64,000 nucleotides of DNA from Sporolactobacillus vineae DSM 21990 = SL153 (GTDB lineage Bacteria > Bacillota > Bacilli > Bacillales > Sporolactobacillaceae), in the NCBI RefSeq assembly GCF_000377985.1, contig NZ_KB899042.1:1-64000 (forward strand). Direction: 5' to 3'. Below, one piece after another: positions 34,289 through 44,537 of this stretch. Below the pieces are notes generated by a model. That model was not told where the DNA came from. It saw nothing but the letters and a program-made list of their open reading frames with translations, and did not search any database. Made by a program: the position numbers and the translations under genes. How positions within the stretch are numbered: the first letter of the stretch is position 1; every line of letters starts with the position of its first letter.

Positions 34289-36193
34289 TCAAGTTCTTGC
34301 CGATTTCCGGAATCTTCCCGGCCGGTAGCCGAGCAGGCGCATCGCATTAGCTACAACGATCAGAATACTGAGCTCATGAATCAGCATTCCGCCGGCCATG
34401 TCAATCATTCCGGCAATGAGTCCGGCCAGCAGCAGCAGAACCGTAGCAAGTGCAATGCCAATGTTCTCTTTCATGTTTCCCACCGTCTTCCTCGTCAGCC
34501 CATAAGCATGCACCAATTCGGAAAAACGGGAACGCATCAGAACGAGGTCGGAGGTCTCCACAGCCACGTCTGTCCCATGACCCATAGCAATCCCAATCTC
34601 CGCCGCTGCGATCGACGGGCTGTCATTGATTCCGTCGCCGATAAACGCAACGTAATGACCGTCCTTTTTTAACTTTTCAACATAAGCAGCCTTATCTTCC
34701 GGGAGTAACCCGGCACGAATCTTATCAATCCCCGCCTGTTGTCCGATCGCTTCAGCCGTCTGCCGGTTGTCTCCGGTCAGCATGATCACCTGGCGAATCC
34801 CATGCTTGCGCAGCCAGGCCAGTGCTGAGGGAACATCGTCCCGAAGCCGGTCAGCCACGGCAAAAATACCAATTAGGCTGTCAGTTCCGGCAAAGAGAAC
34901 CGTCGAAACGCCTGCACGGCGCATCTGGTCCAGTTTGCGAAGCTGTGCCGCTTGCAGACGGATGCCTGCTCCCGTCACCAACTGCTCGCTTCCGATCAGA
35001 TAGATCCGGCCGTCCGCTTCCGCACGAATTCCTTTTCCCTTGATCACCATGGTTTTCCGGACTGCGACTGGGCGGAGCAAGGCTTTTTTCTCTGCATAAG
35101 CAACAATCGCCCGGCCCAGCGGATGATCAGACTCTTTTTCTATGGCTGCCGCAACAGCAAGAAGATCGTCAAAATCGTCACGATATGCAGCAACATCGGT
35201 CACTTCGGTCTTGCCGCGAGTGAGTGTTCCTGTCTTATCGAACACCAGCGTATCGACCCGGCTGAATTTGCTCATGATCTCGCCGCCTTTGATCAGTACA
35301 CCATGTTTTGCACCGTTTCCGATGCCGGCGACATTTGATACCGGAACGCCGATCACCAGTGCCCCCGGACATCCCAGCACCAAAAGCGTGACGGCCAGGC
35401 GCAGATCCCGCGTCCACAGCCAGACCGCCAGTGTGAGCAGCAGCACGATCGGCGTATACCCCCTGGAAAACCGGTCAATGAATCGTTCTGTATGCGACTT
35501 GCTGTCCTGGGCTTCTTCAACGAGTTCGATCATCTTACCGAACGTCGTATCCTCTCCGATCCGCTCGGCTTCAATGTGTAAGGTCCCGTTATCAAGAAAA
35601 GTACCCGCAAACACCATCTGCCCCGTTTCCTTCCTGACCGGCCGCGACTCGCCGGTGACACTGGCTTCATCAAGATAGCCGGAGCCGCTGATAATCCGGG
35701 CGTCCACCGGTACCTGAGCCCCCGTTTTCACGAGCAGATGATCTCTCTTCTGCACCTCATCGACGTCAACCTGAACCCATTGGTTGCCCTCCTTCCGCCA
35801 CGCTGTCGACGGGACCATTTCTGTCAGTTCTCTTACCGATTGTCTCGTCTTTGCCAATGCTTTACGTTCGAGGATGTTGCCGAACAGGAAGAGAAAAGTC
35901 ACGATCGCCGACTCGGCAGCCTCACCGATCAGAAATGCGGCGGTAACGGCAATGCTGATGAGCAGTTCGATACTGATCGTGTGTACTCTCAGCGCCTGAA
36001 CCGCGCTCAGAAAAACAGGCAGAAAACCAATCAGGGAAGCGATGCCGAGGCTCAAGAGATAGCCTGGCTGCCAGTGAAGCAAAAGAAGGCTCAGATAACC
36101 TGCGGCAATCCATCCCCCGCAGCTCCAGGTAATCGCCGCCAAATTGCGCTGCGTCCATTGAAGTAATTTCATCATTTTCTCACGCCCTTTCAT
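34289..36193 (-). CDS. P1B-type heavy-metal-transporting ATPase
   Basis: The product (634 residues from the ATG at 36193) has about six to eight transmembrane segments, the actuator TGES (about 180), phosphorylation motif DKTGT (Asp about 319), the P1B-specific HP pair in SDHPLG, and GDGINDSPS. The intramembrane metal motif reads CPG (Cys about 275, GCPGALVIG) rather than CPC, CPH or SPC, so the substrate cannot be assigned; company with a Dps-like protein and an HMA protein suggests iron or copper. No N-terminal HMA domain is present. An ATG at 36175 with AAAGGG upstream is an alternative start, and fits the predicted promoter better. First gene of a four-gene operon ending in the Fnr-like regulator. 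Confidence 0.9.
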   Translation of the reverse strand: MKGREKMMKLLQWTQRNLAAITWSCGGWIAAGYLSLLLLHWQPGYLLSLGIASLIGFLPVFLSAVQALRVHTISIELLISIAVTAAFLIGEAAESAIVTFLFLFGNILERKALAKTRQSVRELTEMVPSTAWRKEGNQWVQVDVDEVQKRDHLLVKTGAQVPVDARIISGSGYLDEASVTGESRPVRKETGQMVFAGTFLDNGTLHIEAERIGEDTTFGKMIELVEEAQDSKSHTERFIDRFSRGYTPIVLLLTLAVWLWTRDLRLAVTLLVLGCPGALVIGVPVSNVAGIGNGAKHGVLIKGGEIMSKFSRVDTLVFDKTGTLTRGKTEVTDVAAYRDDFDDLLAVAAAIEKESDHPLGRAIVAYAEKKALLRPVAVRKTMVIKGKGIRAEADGRIYLIGSEQLVTGAGIRLQAAQLRKLDQMRRAGVSTVLFAGTDSLIGIFAVADRLRDDVPSALAWLRKHGIRQVIMLTGDNRQTAEAIGQQAGIDKIRAGLLPEDKAAYVEKLKKDGHYVAFIGDGINDSPSIAAAEIGIAMGHGTDVAVETSDLVLMRSRFSELVHAYGLTRKTVGNMKENIGIALATVLLLLAGLIAGMIDMAGGMLIHELSILIVVANAMRLLGYRPGRFRKSART

Positions 36194-36205
36194 TTTGCTG
36201 CCCCT

Positions 36206-36247
36206 AGTGTAAGCCGGCACCGCAGCAAAAAAATTGACGGGCATCAA
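36206..36247 (-). promoter_or_regulatory. Fnr-like box and -10 of the ATPase operon
   Basis: On the minus strand TTGAT-GCCC-GTCAA (36234-36247) matches 9 of 10 bases of the Fnr core TTGAT-N4-ATCAA. A weak -10 TACACT (36206-36211) gives a start site near 36199 and places the box at -41.5. No -35 box is present, as expected for an activated promoter. Start at 36199 would favour translation from 36175. Confidence 0.5.
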
Positions 36248-36270
36248 GATGATCGAAAGTTTAACCGGGC

Positions 36271-36301
36271 GAAAAAAAAAGAACCGGCACAAAGCCGATT
36301 C
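36271..36301 (-). terminator. Intrinsic terminator of pnp
   Basis: Minus-strand stem GAATCGGC / GCCGGTTC (one G-U pair) followed by nine T. Confidence 0.9.
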
Positions 36302-36321
36302 CCGATGAACCGCAAACAGGA

Positions 36322-38454
36322 TTATTGCTGACGATCTGCCGATGCATTGTCCGGCAGCAGTGCTTTCCGGGATAATTTGATCCGGCCCTGCCGGTCGACA
36401 TTCAGCACTTTGACGCGCATTTTCTCTCCAGGTTTCACGATATCCTCAATACGATCTATTTTTTTATGATCCAGTTCCGAAATATGTACAAGTCCCTCTT
36501 TGTGGCCGAATAAGCGAACAAAGCAGCCGAAATTTTCAATTCTCGTGACCGTTCCGTTATAAATTTCACCGGTTTTGACTTCCCGAACCAGATCTTCGAT
36601 GATCCTTTTCGCCTGTTCGCCTTTATCTTCACTCACAGAAAAAATCATAATTGATCCGGTTTGCTGAATATCAATTTTCACACCGGTTTGTTCGATGATC
36701 TTGTTGATTACCCGTCCGTTTGAACCAATCACATCACGGATTCTGGACGGATCGATGGTCATTCGCAGAATTTTCGGGGCAAAAGCCGACAGGTGAGGAC
36801 GCGGCTCAGAAATGGCCGCCGACAGTGTCGCGAGAATCTTCAGTCTCCCTGCTCTTGCCTGTTCCAGCGCCTGCGATAAAATCTCACGAGTAACACCGCT
36901 TATTTTGATGTCCATCTGCAATGCGGTTACGCCCTTTTCTGTGCCCGCGCATTTAAAGTCCATATCGCCCAGCGCGTCTTCCATGCCCTGAATATCAGTC
37001 AGGATGACGATATCCTCGCCATGTTTCACGAGCCCCATGGCAATGCCGGCGACCGGTGCCTTGATCGGTACCCCGGCATCCATTAAAGCCAGTGTGCTGC
37101 CGCAGATGCTGGCCTGTGACGATGAACCGTTGGATTCGAGCACTTCGGAGACGCAGCGTATCGTGTAAGGAAAAGCTTCAGCAGACGGAATGACCGGCGC
37201 AAGAGCACGTTCGCCGAGCGCGCCGTGTCCGATTTCCCGGCGACCCGGTGATCGCGACGACCTGGTGTCCCCGGTACTGAAACCCGGAAAATTGTAATGA
37301 TGAATAAACCGTTTTGTATGCTCCGCGGAAAATCCGTCCATGATCTGTTCCTCACTGAGCGGCGCCAGTGTACAGGTACTGAGTGCCTGAGTCTGGCCGC
37401 GCGTAAACAGCCCTGACCCATGGACCCGCGGAAGCAGCCCGACGCGCGCAAAGAGCGGTCTGATTTCATCGATCCTGCGGCCATCCGGACGGCGATGCTC
37501 CCGAACAATCATTCGGCGTACTTCTTCCTTAAGCAGGTCATGCAATAATTCTTCGACGATTTCCGGATGCACAGCTGGCTCGCGATCCTGATACTCGGCG
37601 GCGATCTGAGTCATAACAGCATGATTGACTTCGCTGATCGCCGCATCCCGCGCCTTTTTCTCCTCAACCCGCATCGCCTGATTGAGCTTTTCTCCAGCCA
37701 GTTCACGTACCCGGGCCGCCAGTTCATCATCTGCTTTATAGATCGTTGGCGTCATTTTCTTCCTGCCAATTTCGGAGACGATCCTTTCTTCAAAAACGAT
37801 CAGTTTCCGGATTTGCTCCTGGGCGAACATTAATGCGTCCAGAATCACTTCCTCCTGGACCTGATCGGCGCCGGCTTCAACCATATTAATCGCATCTTTT
37901 GTTCCGGCAACGGTAAGATGCAGATCACTGACCCGTTCCTGAGCAAGCGTCGGATTCACAACGAATTGACCGTCAATTCGTCCGATGATGACGCCGGCAA
38001 CCGGGCCGCCGAACGGAATAGCCGATAGCGACAGGGCGAGTGATGAACCGATCATGGCAGCCATCTGTGCACTGCAGTCAAAATCAAGGCTCAGCACCAT
38101 ATTGTCGACCAGCACTTCATTTCTGAACCCTTCAGGAAACAGCGGGCGGAGCGGGCGATCAATCAGCCGGGCCGAGAGCGTTGCCTGATCAGCGGGACGG
38201 CCCTCCCGTTTCAGATATCCGCCCGGCAGCTTGCCGACAGCGTAGGAACGTTCCTCAAAGTTTACCGTCAACGGAAAAAACGAACTGTCCTTAGGTTGTT
38301 TCGATGCTGTTGCTGTCGACAGCACTACCGTATCGCCATAATAAACCAGAGCGGCTCCGTCAGCCTGTTTGGCCACTTCGCCGCATTCGATACGGAGCGG
38401 ACGTCCGGCCCAGTCCAGTGTATATACCGATTTCTTCTGCTGCTCCGATTCCAT
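36322..38454 (-). CDS. pnp: Polyribonucleotide nucleotidyltransferase
   Basis: PNPase is the 3'-5' phosphorolytic exoribonuclease of mRNA decay. From the ATG at 38454 the protein has 710 residues, with two RNase PH-like domains (about 15-215 and 320-545). The second holds the catalytic segment [19 protein letters not shown] domain follows ([11 protein letters not shown], with GSNG in place of the usual GKGG), then an S1 domain (about 625-695). AAGGAGGTG lies about 13 bp before the start; the open frame reaches 14 codons further without homology. Downstream of rpsO as in B. subtilis. Confidence 0.96.
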   Translation of the reverse strand: MESEQQKKSVYTLDWAGRPLRIECGEVAKQADGAALVYYGDTVVLSTATASKQPKDSSFFPLTVNFEERSYAVGKLPGGYLKREGRPADQATLSARLIDRPLRPLFPEGFRNEVLVDNMVLSLDFDCSAQMAAMIGSSLALSLSAIPFGGPVAGVIIGRIDGQFVVNPTLAQERVSDLHLTVAGTKDAINMVEAGADQVQEEVILDALMFAQEQIRKLIVFEERIVSEIGRKKMTPTIYKADDELAARVRELAGEKLNQAMRVEEKKARDAAISEVNHAVMTQIAAEYQDREPAVHPEIVEELLHDLLKEEVRRMIVREHRRPDGRRIDEIRPLFARVGLLPRVHGSGLFTRGQTQALSTCTLAPLSEEQIMDGFSAEHTKRFIHHYNFPGFSTGDTRSSRSPGRREIGHGALGERALAPVIPSAEAFPYTIRCVSEVLESNGSSSQASICGSTLALMDAGVPIKAPVAGIAMGLVKHGEDIVILTDIQGMEDALGDMDFKCAGTEKGVTALQMDIKISGVTREILSQALEQARAGRLKILATLSAAISEPRPHLSAFAPKILRMTIDPSRIRDVIGSNGRVINKIIEQTGVKIDIQQTGSIMIFSVSEDKGEQAKRIIEDLVREVKTGEIYNGTVTRIENFGCFVRLFGHKEGLVHISELDHKKIDRIEDIVKPGEKMRVKVLNVDRQGRIKLSRKALLPDNASADRQQ

Positions 38455-38537
38455 TCCTCTGAGGCACCTCCTTTCTCTCGATCCATACAATGGCAAAATA
38501 GATCATCCGATACCGAATCATCTAAAATCCGGCTAAC

Positions 38538-38560
38538 AAAAAAGCGGGAATGCTCCCGCT
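38538..38560 (-). terminator. Intrinsic terminator of rpsO
   Basis: Minus-strand stem AGCGGGA / TCCCGCT, loop GCAT, then six T. It may act as a partial terminator before pnp. Confidence 0.85.
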
Positions 38561-38576
38561 CTTTTTCAATCCCTTG

Positions 38577-38846
38577 TTATCGGCGCAGACCCAATTTATC
38601 GATCAGCACGCGATATCTTTTGACATCTTTACCGCGCAGATAAGTCAGCAAATTACGGCGCTTACCAACCATCTTCAACAGACCGCGGCGAGAATGAAAA
38701 TCCTTCTTATGCACCTTCAGATGTTCGTTAAGCGTGTTGATCTGTTCGCTAAGTACGGCAATCTGTACTTCCGGTGAACCGGTATCGTTCTCATGTGTCT
38801 GAAAATCGTGAATCAGCTGAGTCTTCTTGTCTTTCGTTAAAGCCAT
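38577..38846 (-). CDS. rpsO: 30S ribosomal protein S15
   Basis: S15 binds the central domain of 16S rRNA and nucleates the platform. The 89-residue protein is typical throughout: [38 protein letters not shown] and [27 protein letters not shown] precedes the ATG. A promoter overlapping the 3' end of ribF gives a leader of about 100 nt; S15 autoregulates through its leader in several bacteria, but I did not identify a binding fold. Confidence 0.98.
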   Translation of the reverse strand: MALTKDKKTQLIHDFQTHENDTGSPEVQIAVLSEQINTLNEHLKVHKKDFHSRRGLLKMVGKRRNLLTYLRGKDVKRYRVLIDKLGLRR

Positions 38847-38953
38847 CAGCTTTCACCTCCCTTTTTAAAATCCCCGCAAGCTCCGCTGCCGCCGGTGATA
38901 CGGCCAGCCGGGCAAGGGTTCCTAATAACCGGCATAAAGCCAATTATGATTTA

Positions 38954-38982
38954 ATTTTATATGTTTCTTCCGAATTAATCAA
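38954..38982 (-). promoter_or_regulatory. rpsO promoter
   Basis: TTGATT (38977-38982), 17-bp spacer, TAAAAT (38954-38959) on the minus strand. The -35 box overlaps the last codons of ribF. Confidence 0.65.
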
Positions 38983-39949
38983 GTGATTTTTTCTCATCCG
39001 AATCGTGCAGTGAACGGAAATAAGCCTCAGTATTCACTTTATCCTTATCCATTTGCTGAATTAAAGCTTCCGATCCGGAGAATTTTATTTCCTCACGAAG
39101 CCGTTTATACCAGTCAACGGATACCTGCTTGTCGTACAGATCCCCTGAGAAATTCAATACATAGACTTCAACGGTGGTTTTTGCATCAGGCTGCCGGTAA
39201 AATGTCGGACGTGTCCCGATACTGCAGATACCGTCCAGCGACCGGCCGTCGACATTCAGGCGGACCGCATAGACACCGTTTGCCGGCATGACAAAAACCT
39301 GCTCCGATGCGACATTGGCTGTCGGAAAGCCGAGTGTTCTGCCCCGTTCGTCGCCATGAACCACTTTTCCGGTGATCCGGTAAGGACGTCCCAGCAGTTC
39401 GGCTGCCTCGTCGACGGCTCCTTCATGGATGCGTTCACGGATATGCGTCGTGCTGACTTTCTCCCCGAAACGTTCGACTTTAGGGACGACCGTGTAGCTG
39501 AACATGCTGCGCGAAAACTGATCGATGTTCTTCATGTTCCCTTCAGCTTTCCTGCCGAAGGTGAAGTCATAGCCGGCAACAATATGTTTTGCATGAAATT
39601 TGATCAGGTATTGATCGATAAATTCCTGCGGAGACAGCTGACTGAGCGCCAGATCAAAGTGGATAAAAATCAGCAGATCCACACCCATTTTCTCAATGAT
39701 CTCAGTTTTAAGTTCCGGCGGCGTCAGACTGTCTTCCCGCTTTTTAGACGGACTGAGCACGACAGACGGATGCGGATAAAAAGTCATTACGGCAGATTCG
39801 AGATTTTTTTCAGCGGCAATTTTCACGGCTTGTTCAATGACATCGCGATGGCCGAGATGAAGTCCGTCAAAATAGCCGAGTGCAATCACTTTCTCATTGC
39901 TGTCCTTATCTTCGATGTACGGCTTGTGGTCTAAATAAATCGTTTCCAA
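38975..39949 (-). CDS. ribF: Bifunctional riboflavin kinase / FAD synthetase
   Basis: RibF (RibC in B. subtilis) converts riboflavin to FMN and FAD. The N-terminal adenylyltransferase domain has GYFDGLHLGHRDVI and the later HIRERIHEGAVD; the C-terminal kinase domain (about 180-310) has GERGRTLGFPTANV and CSIGTRPTF. Length (324) is normal. The start is TTG with AAGGTG 5 bp upstream. It follows truB by 52 bp. Confidence 0.95.
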   Translation of the reverse strand: METIYLDHKPYIEDKDSNEKVIALGYFDGLHLGHRDVIEQAVKIAAEKNLESAVMTFYPHPSVVLSPSKKREDSLTPPELKTEIIEKMGVDLLIFIHFDLALSQLSPQEFIDQYLIKFHAKHIVAGYDFTFGRKAEGNMKNIDQFSRSMFSYTVVPKVERFGEKVSTTHIRERIHEGAVDEAAELLGRPYRITGKVVHGDERGRTLGFPTANVASEQVFVMPANGVYAVRLNVDGRSLDGICSIGTRPTFYRQPDAKTTVEVYVLNFSGDLYDKQVSVDWYKRLREEIKFSGSEALIQQMDKDKVNTEAYFRSLHDSDEKKSLD

Positions 39950-40001
39950 TTCGGCACCTTCTCACTCTCTGACACTGACAAAATGGCAACAACACATCTG
40001 G

Positions 40002-40913
40002 TTACGCTCTGACTGCGAGGACCTTTCTCGGCTTAATAAAGCCCTTTTTCACCGGATGGCGTTCATAAATAGCCAGGCAGCAATGGTTCCGGTCAAAGAC
40101 AGCAAACAAAGGACTATCCGGCGCGTCTGCCTGCGGAAGAACTGCTCCGTGGACAACTTCCTCGGCCGTCCGGTCATCCACCGTCCATTTATCCATATGT
40201 GACAAACCGCATTCGATCGGTTTGAGGCAGTCACAAAAATGCCCTGAGTCCAAAAGCGATTCAATCCGGTCGAACGACCAGCAATCGGCAAGCGTAAAAG
40301 ACCCGGCCTGAACACGGGTCAGGGACTTCAAATGCGCCGGATACCCCAATTTCCTGCCGATATCAACGGCCAGAGTCCGGACATAGGTTCCTTTACTGCA
40401 TGAGACAAAAAAAGGAATGTCAGAGCGATAAACTTCCGCGTTTCCGGTCAGTTTCAGTTCATAAATATGGATTTCACGCACGGGACGCGCCACGGATAAG
40501 CCTTCTCTGGCATACTCGTAGAGTTTCTTCCCGTTGACTTTTACAGCCGAATAGATCGGCACGGTCTGCCGAACGTTGCCGGTAAATGACTGGAATACCT
40601 GTTCCAGATCCCGGCGAGAAAAATCTTCTCCCAGTTCGCGGCTTTCGGTTACTGCCCCTGCTTCATCTTCTGTTGTGGTTGCTGTCCCGAGACGAATTGT
40701 CCCCTCATAGGCCTTATTGAATTCAAGAAGATACTGAGCAATTTTCGTCGCCCTTCCCAGACAGAGAACCAGCACACCGTCAACTTCAGGATCCAGCGTT
40801 CCGGTGTGCCCGATTTTCTTGAATTTCAGCAACTTGCGAAGTCGGGCCACACAGTCGTGGGACGTCATCCCCCGGGGTTTATAGAGCGGCAGCAACCCGT
40901 TATAGTCGATCAT
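40002..40913 (-). CDS. truB: tRNA pseudouridine-55 synthase
   Basis: TruB makes pseudouridine 55 in the T loop of tRNAs. The 303-residue protein has the catalytic Asp41 in GHTGTLDPEVDGVL, the motif YEGTIRLGTATTTED and CSKGTYVRTLAVDIG. The C-terminal 70 residues form a PUA-like region. Located between rbfA and ribF in the conserved infB operon. Confidence 0.96.
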   Translation of the reverse strand: MIDYNGLLPLYKPRGMTSHDCVARLRKLLKFKKIGHTGTLDPEVDGVLVLCLGRATKIAQYLLEFNKAYEGTIRLGTATTTEDEAGAVTESRELGEDFSRRDLEQVFQSFTGNVRQTVPIYSAVKVNGKKLYEYAREGLSVARPVREIHIYELKLTGNAEVYRSDIPFFVSCSKGTYVRTLAVDIGRKLGYPAHLKSLTRVQAGSFTLADCWSFDRIESLLDSGHFCDCLKPIECGLSHMDKWTVDDRTAEEVVHGAVLPQADAPDSPLFAVFDRNHCCLAIYERHPVKKGFIKPRKVLAVRA

Positions 40914-40958
40914 GTACGGCCATCCCTTTACTGATGATTAGGATCATTCATCACCGGC

Positions 40959-41309
40959 TCAGTCTTCGCTTCGGTGAAGATCATTGATCAGCCGGTCGAT
41001 ATGGCTGCCATAGTCCATCGATTGATCGAATTTGAACTGGATCTCCGGTGTCTTACGCAGACGGATCCGCTTCCCGATCTCTGTGCGGACAAAGCCCTTC
41101 GCTTTATTCAGCCCTTCCAGCGTTGCTGCCTTCTTCTCATCATCGCCCAGAACACTGATATAAACTGTCGCATCCTGCAGATCACCGGTGACATCAACTC
41201 CGGTGACGGTCACAAAACCAACACGGGGATCTTTCAACCGGTGTTCGATAATGTCGCTCATTTCTTTTTTCATCTGCTCGGCGACGCGATTCACCCTTAA
41301 TCTGGCCAT
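40959..41309 (-). CDS. rbfA: Ribosome-binding factor A
   Basis: RbfA is a cold-adaptation and 30S-maturation factor binding near the 5' helix of 16S rRNA. The 116-residue KH-like protein shows [18 protein letters not shown] and the C-terminal [25 protein letters not shown] lies upstream of the ATG. It follows ylxP by 15 bp. Confidence 0.96.
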   Translation of the reverse strand: MARLRVNRVAEQMKKEMSDIIEHRLKDPRVGFVTVTGVDVTGDLQDATVYISVLGDDEKKAATLEGLNKAKGFVRTEIGKRIRLRKTPEIQFKFDQSMDYGSHIDRLINDLHRSED

Positions 41310-41324
41310 GGGGTCACCCTCCTT

Positions 41325-41606
41325 TTAGAACCATTCATAATGCGTATTTGTCCGTTCAATATCTGTGCGGCTGTCAATGAACGACAGCGCACGGTTTAAT
41401 TCCCTTTCAACACTTACTTTTGCCGTTCCAACGCTGACAAAAGCCAGCTCGGTCCGCTGCCATTTGTCCTGATATCCGGTCTCGCTGGCGGACAGGTTAT
41501 GGTTATTTGTCGCTCTCCTCAGAATACTCAGGATCACGGAGCGTTTTTCTTTTAGAGAATGGGCATCCTGCAGCAGGCAGTCACACTGCACCAGCCCGAT
41601 GATCAT
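41325..41606 (-). CDS. ylxP: YlxP family protein (DUF503)
   Basis: A 93-residue protein of the DUF503 family: [24 protein letters not shown] at the N terminus and [13 protein letters not shown] near the C terminus. Its role is not established; its constant place between infB and rbfA suggests ribosome assembly. It overlaps the infB stop by 4 bp. Confidence 0.9.
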   Translation of the reverse strand: MIIGLVQCDCLLQDAHSLKEKRSVILSILRRATNNHNLSASETGYQDKWQRTELAFVSVGTAKVSVERELNRALSFIDSRTDIERTNTHYEWF

Positions 41607-43924
41607 TTTGGCTGAACTTCTTCCATAACATAGGCTTCCATAGTGTCGCCCTCTTTAATATCGTTAAAGTTCTCCAGTGTGATCCCGCACTCAAGTCCGG
41701 CTTTGACCTCTTTCGCATCATCTTTGAAACGTTTGAGTGTATCGACGTGCCCTTCATAAATGACGACGCCGTCGCGGACAAGACGAATCCCTGCATTTCT
41801 TGAAACAATACCGTCGGTGACGTAACATCCGGCAATGGTCCCAATCCTGGAAACTTTGAAGGTGGTACGGACATCCAGCTGTCCGATAACTTTCTCCTTG
41901 TACTCCGGATCGAGCATGCCCTTCATCGCTGCTTTCATCTCATCAATGGCGTCGTAGATCACACGATACAAACGGATGTCGACTTTTTCCTGTTCGGCAA
42001 CTTCTTTTGCATGATTATCCGGACGCACATTAAAGCCGATGATAATCGCGTTTGAAGCAGAGGCAAGGATGATATCCGATTCACTGATCCCGCCGACACC
42101 TTCATGAATAATGTTGATCTTCACGCCGTCAACATCGATTTTTTTCAGGGATCCGGAAAGTGCTTCAACCGAACCCTGAACGTCTGCTTTAATGACGATA
42201 TTAATCTCTTTCATGTCGCCTTCTTTGATCTTTTCAAACAGATCATCCAGGCTGACTTTATTTTGTGTTTCTTTGCGTTCGGTGATCAATGCCCGTTCTG
42301 CACGGGTTTCACCAATCTGACGGGCTTTCTTTTCGTCCTCGAAGACCATAAACTGGTCCCCGGCCTGCGGCACATCGTTCAGACCGGTGATTTCAATCGG
42401 TGTGGACGGAGCGGCTTTCTTGACGCGCCGTCCGGCATCATTCAGCATTGCGCGCACGCGGCCGTACGTATTCCCGACAACAACCGAATCACCAATGCGC
42501 AACGTGCCGTTCTGGACAAGAAGCGTTGCGACAGGTCCCTTTCCTTTATCGAGTTTAGCTTCAATGACCGCTCCTCTGGCCGGTTTTTCCGGATTGGCCT
42601 TATACTCATTGACTTCTGCTTCGAGCAGGATCATCTCGAGAAGATCATCGATCCCGATACCTTTCTTTGCGGAAATCTTAACAAAGATGGTATCGCCGCC
42701 CCAGTCTTCCGGAACGAGCCCCTGTTCAGACAGTTCCTGCATCACATGATCCGGATTGGCGTTAGGCTTGTCGATCTTATTGACGGCAACGATAATCGGC
42801 ACTTTCGCTGCACGTGCGTGATGAATGGCTTCAATCGTCTGCGGCATGACACCGTCATCCGCTGCAACAACCAGAACGGTAATATCGGTGATCTGGGCAC
42901 CGCGCGCACGCATCGTTGTAAATGCGGCGTGTCCCGGTGTATCCAGGAAGGTGATTTTCTTTCCTTCATGAATGACCTGATAGGCACCGATGTGCTGCGT
43001 GATCCCGCCGGCTTCTCCGGCAGTCACTTTCGTATGGCGGATGGAATCAAGCAGGGTCGTCTTTCCGTGGTCGACATGGCCCATAATCGTGACGACCGGC
43101 GGCCGGATAACCGCTGTGGCTTCATCAATTTCCAGGCCTTTATCTTCGAAACTGGCTTCATCCACGACCACTTTGTGTTCGACTTTAACACCGTAGTCGT
43201 CGGCCAGCAGCTCAATGGTGTCTTCATCGAGATTCTGGTTCTTTGTCGCCATTACCCCGAGCGACATCAGTTTTTTGATAATGTCCGTGGACGGGCGGCC
43301 CAGTTTCTCAGCAAACTGGCCAACCGTCATCGAACCCGAAATCATGATCTTTTCAGGCAGCCTGATTTCCATTCTCTGACGTGCGGCAGCACTGCTTGCG
43401 CCGCGGCGGCGCTGATTATTGCGCCCGCGGCGTCCCTTACCGCGGCGGTTGGAGGAACCACGTTCCACAAAGTTGCTGTGGCCGGTATTGTGTCCGGCAT
43501 TATGGCTAGCATTATGGCTGGCATTATGGCTGGCATTATGGCTGGCATTGTGTCCGGCATTCTGACTGTTACTGTTTGAATGTGAATTTCCGGTTCTGCT
43601 GCTGCTGTGCTCGCCTGACCGGAAATTCGTTGCCTTTCCGTTGTGGCTGTTTCGATCATTTGTCCTTTGATTCGGTCGTTTGTCTTTCGATTTAGTCTGA
43701 TTCACATTAACCTCTGTTTTCTTTTTTTTAGGTTCCGTTTTTGTCGCGACAGCGACCGGTTCCTTTTTCGGATTGAATTTACGGTTCAATTGTTTAATGG
43801 CATTGTCCTCAATGACGGACATATGGCTCTTCACCTGAAACCCGAGCCCTTCAAGTATTTCAATGACCCTTTTACTGGTCACGTGATTTTCCCTGGCATA
43901 TTCATAAATTCGCATTTTGCTCAT
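41603..43924 (-). CDS. infB: Translation initiation factor IF-2
   Basis: IF-2 places initiator tRNA on the 30S subunit. The 773-residue chain has a short N-terminal helical domain (1-55), a long basic, Asn/Ser/His-rich linker (about 55-190) and a conserved IF2N domain ([20 protein letters not shown]). The G domain has GHVDHGKT (about 283), DTPGHAAF and NKID, followed by domains II-IV. The linker holds seven tandem 12-bp repeats encoding a His-Asn-Ala-Ser/Gly tetrad. GGGGTGG lies before the ATG. Confidence 0.97.
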   Translation of the reverse strand: MSKMRIYEYARENHVTSKRVIEILEGLGFQVKSHMSVIEDNAIKQLNRKFNPKKEPVAVATKTEPKKKKTEVNVNQTKSKDKRPNQRTNDRNSHNGKATNFRSGEHSSSRTGNSHSNSNSQNAGHNASHNASHNASHNASHNAGHNTGHSNFVERGSSNRRGKGRRGRNNQRRRGASSAAARQRMEIRLPEKIMISGSMTVGQFAEKLGRPSTDIIKKLMSLGVMATKNQNLDEDTIELLADDYGVKVEHKVVVDEASFEDKGLEIDEATAVIRPPVVTIMGHVDHGKTTLLDSIRHTKVTAGEAGGITQHIGAYQVIHEGKKITFLDTPGHAAFTTMRARGAQITDITVLVVAADDGVMPQTIEAIHHARAAKVPIIVAVNKIDKPNANPDHVMQELSEQGLVPEDWGGDTIFVKISAKKGIGIDDLLEMILLEAEVNEYKANPEKPARGAVIEAKLDKGKGPVATLLVQNGTLRIGDSVVVGNTYGRVRAMLNDAGRRVKKAAPSTPIEITGLNDVPQAGDQFMVFEDEKKARQIGETRAERALITERKETQNKVSLDDLFEKIKEGDMKEINIVIKADVQGSVEALSGSLKKIDVDGVKINIIHEGVGGISESDIILASASNAIIIGFNVRPDNHAKEVAEQEKVDIRLYRVIYDAIDEMKAAMKGMLDPEYKEKVIGQLDVRTTFKVSRIGTIAGCYVTDGIVSRNAGIRLVRDGVVIYEGHVDTLKRFKDDAKEVKAGLECGITLENFNDIKEGDTMEAYVMEEVQPK
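43482..43565. repeat. Seven 12-bp tandem repeats inside infB
   Basis: Unit ctggcattatgg and close variants repeat seven times in register (43482, 43494, 43506, 43518, 43530, 43542 and 43554). On the minus strand they encode His-Asn-Ala-Ser or His-Asn-Ala/Thr-Gly tetrads in the IF-2 linker. Units 3 and 4 are identical, which indicates slippage or recent duplication. Confidence 0.9.
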
Positions 43925-43943
43925 ATAGCCACCCCCGTATTGT

Positions 43944-44252
43944 TCATCCGAGCCGCTTGATCAGCCCCTTTGCAAACCCGGCATCCGTTACAGCAGCCAG
44001 CACCCTTGCCGGCTGGCCGATCGCCCGTCCAAGCTGCTCCCTGTCCGGTACAGATAACAGCGGGACGTGATAAAACGTGCATTTATTTGAAACGGTTTTT
44101 CTGGTCCGGTCAGAGGCATCCTTCGACAGGATTACGGCACCTGCCCTGCCTTCCCGGATCACCCGGATCACCGTGTCTTCTCCAGAAACAATCTTACCGG
44201 CACGCTGTGCAAGGCCCAGGAATGAAACCCAGTCTTTATTATTCTGCAGCAT
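43944..44252 (-). CDS. ylxQ: L7Ae-type K-turn-binding protein YlxQ
   Basis: The 102-residue protein belongs to the L7Ae/L30e family ([32 protein letters not shown]). B. subtilis YlxQ binds kink-turn RNA. It overlaps the ylxR 3' end by 14 bp, which indicates coupled translation, and precedes infB by 19 bp. Confidence 0.92.
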   Translation of the reverse strand: MLQNNKDWVSFLGLAQRAGKIVSGEDTVIRVIREGRAGAVILSKDASDRTRKTVSNKCTFYHVPLLSVPDREQLGRAIGQPARVLAAVTDAGFAKGLIKRLG

Positions 44253-44523
44253 GTGCCTGTTCCCCTAATTCCGTGATCATCTGATCAAATACCTCTTCAG
44301 GTACGGCCACACCCAGATGTCTGGAAAGCAGATTTTTATCCTTGGCTTTTTTCACGCAGCTTTCTTTTTTGGACAGGTAGGCGCCGCGACCGTTCTTTTT
44401 TCCAGTGGGATCCAGACTTACCTCGCCCTCCGGTGAGCGGACGACACGGAAAAGATCTTTTTTCTCAGCCGCTTCCTGACAGACAACACACTTGCGCATC
44501 GGTACTTTCCGCTTTTTCACCAC
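44239..44523 (-). CDS. ylxR: YlxR family RNA-binding protein (DUF448)
   Basis: The 94-residue basic protein shows the YlxR pattern [28 protein letters not shown] and [12 protein letters not shown]. Roles in RNase P regulation have been proposed for relatives. It starts with tandem GTG codons after GGAGG. It lies 14 bp after nusA. Confidence 0.93.
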   Translation of the reverse strand: MVKKRKVPMRKCVVCQEAAEKKDLFRVVRSPEGEVSLDPTGKKNGRGAYLSKKESCVKKAKDKNLLSRHLGVAVPEEVFDQMITELGEQAHAAE

Positions 44524-44537
44524 GATCTCCGGCCTCC

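Noticed and set aside
43482-43565. Short repeat array resembling CRISPR
   Set aside because: The 12-bp units are contiguous, without spacers, and lie in frame inside infB.
42104-43579. Open frame of 491 codons on the plus strand opposite infB
   Set aside because: It is antisense to the well-supported IF-2 gene, lacks a ribosome binding site and has no recognisable domain. Codon structure of the GC-rich infB gene explains the open frame.
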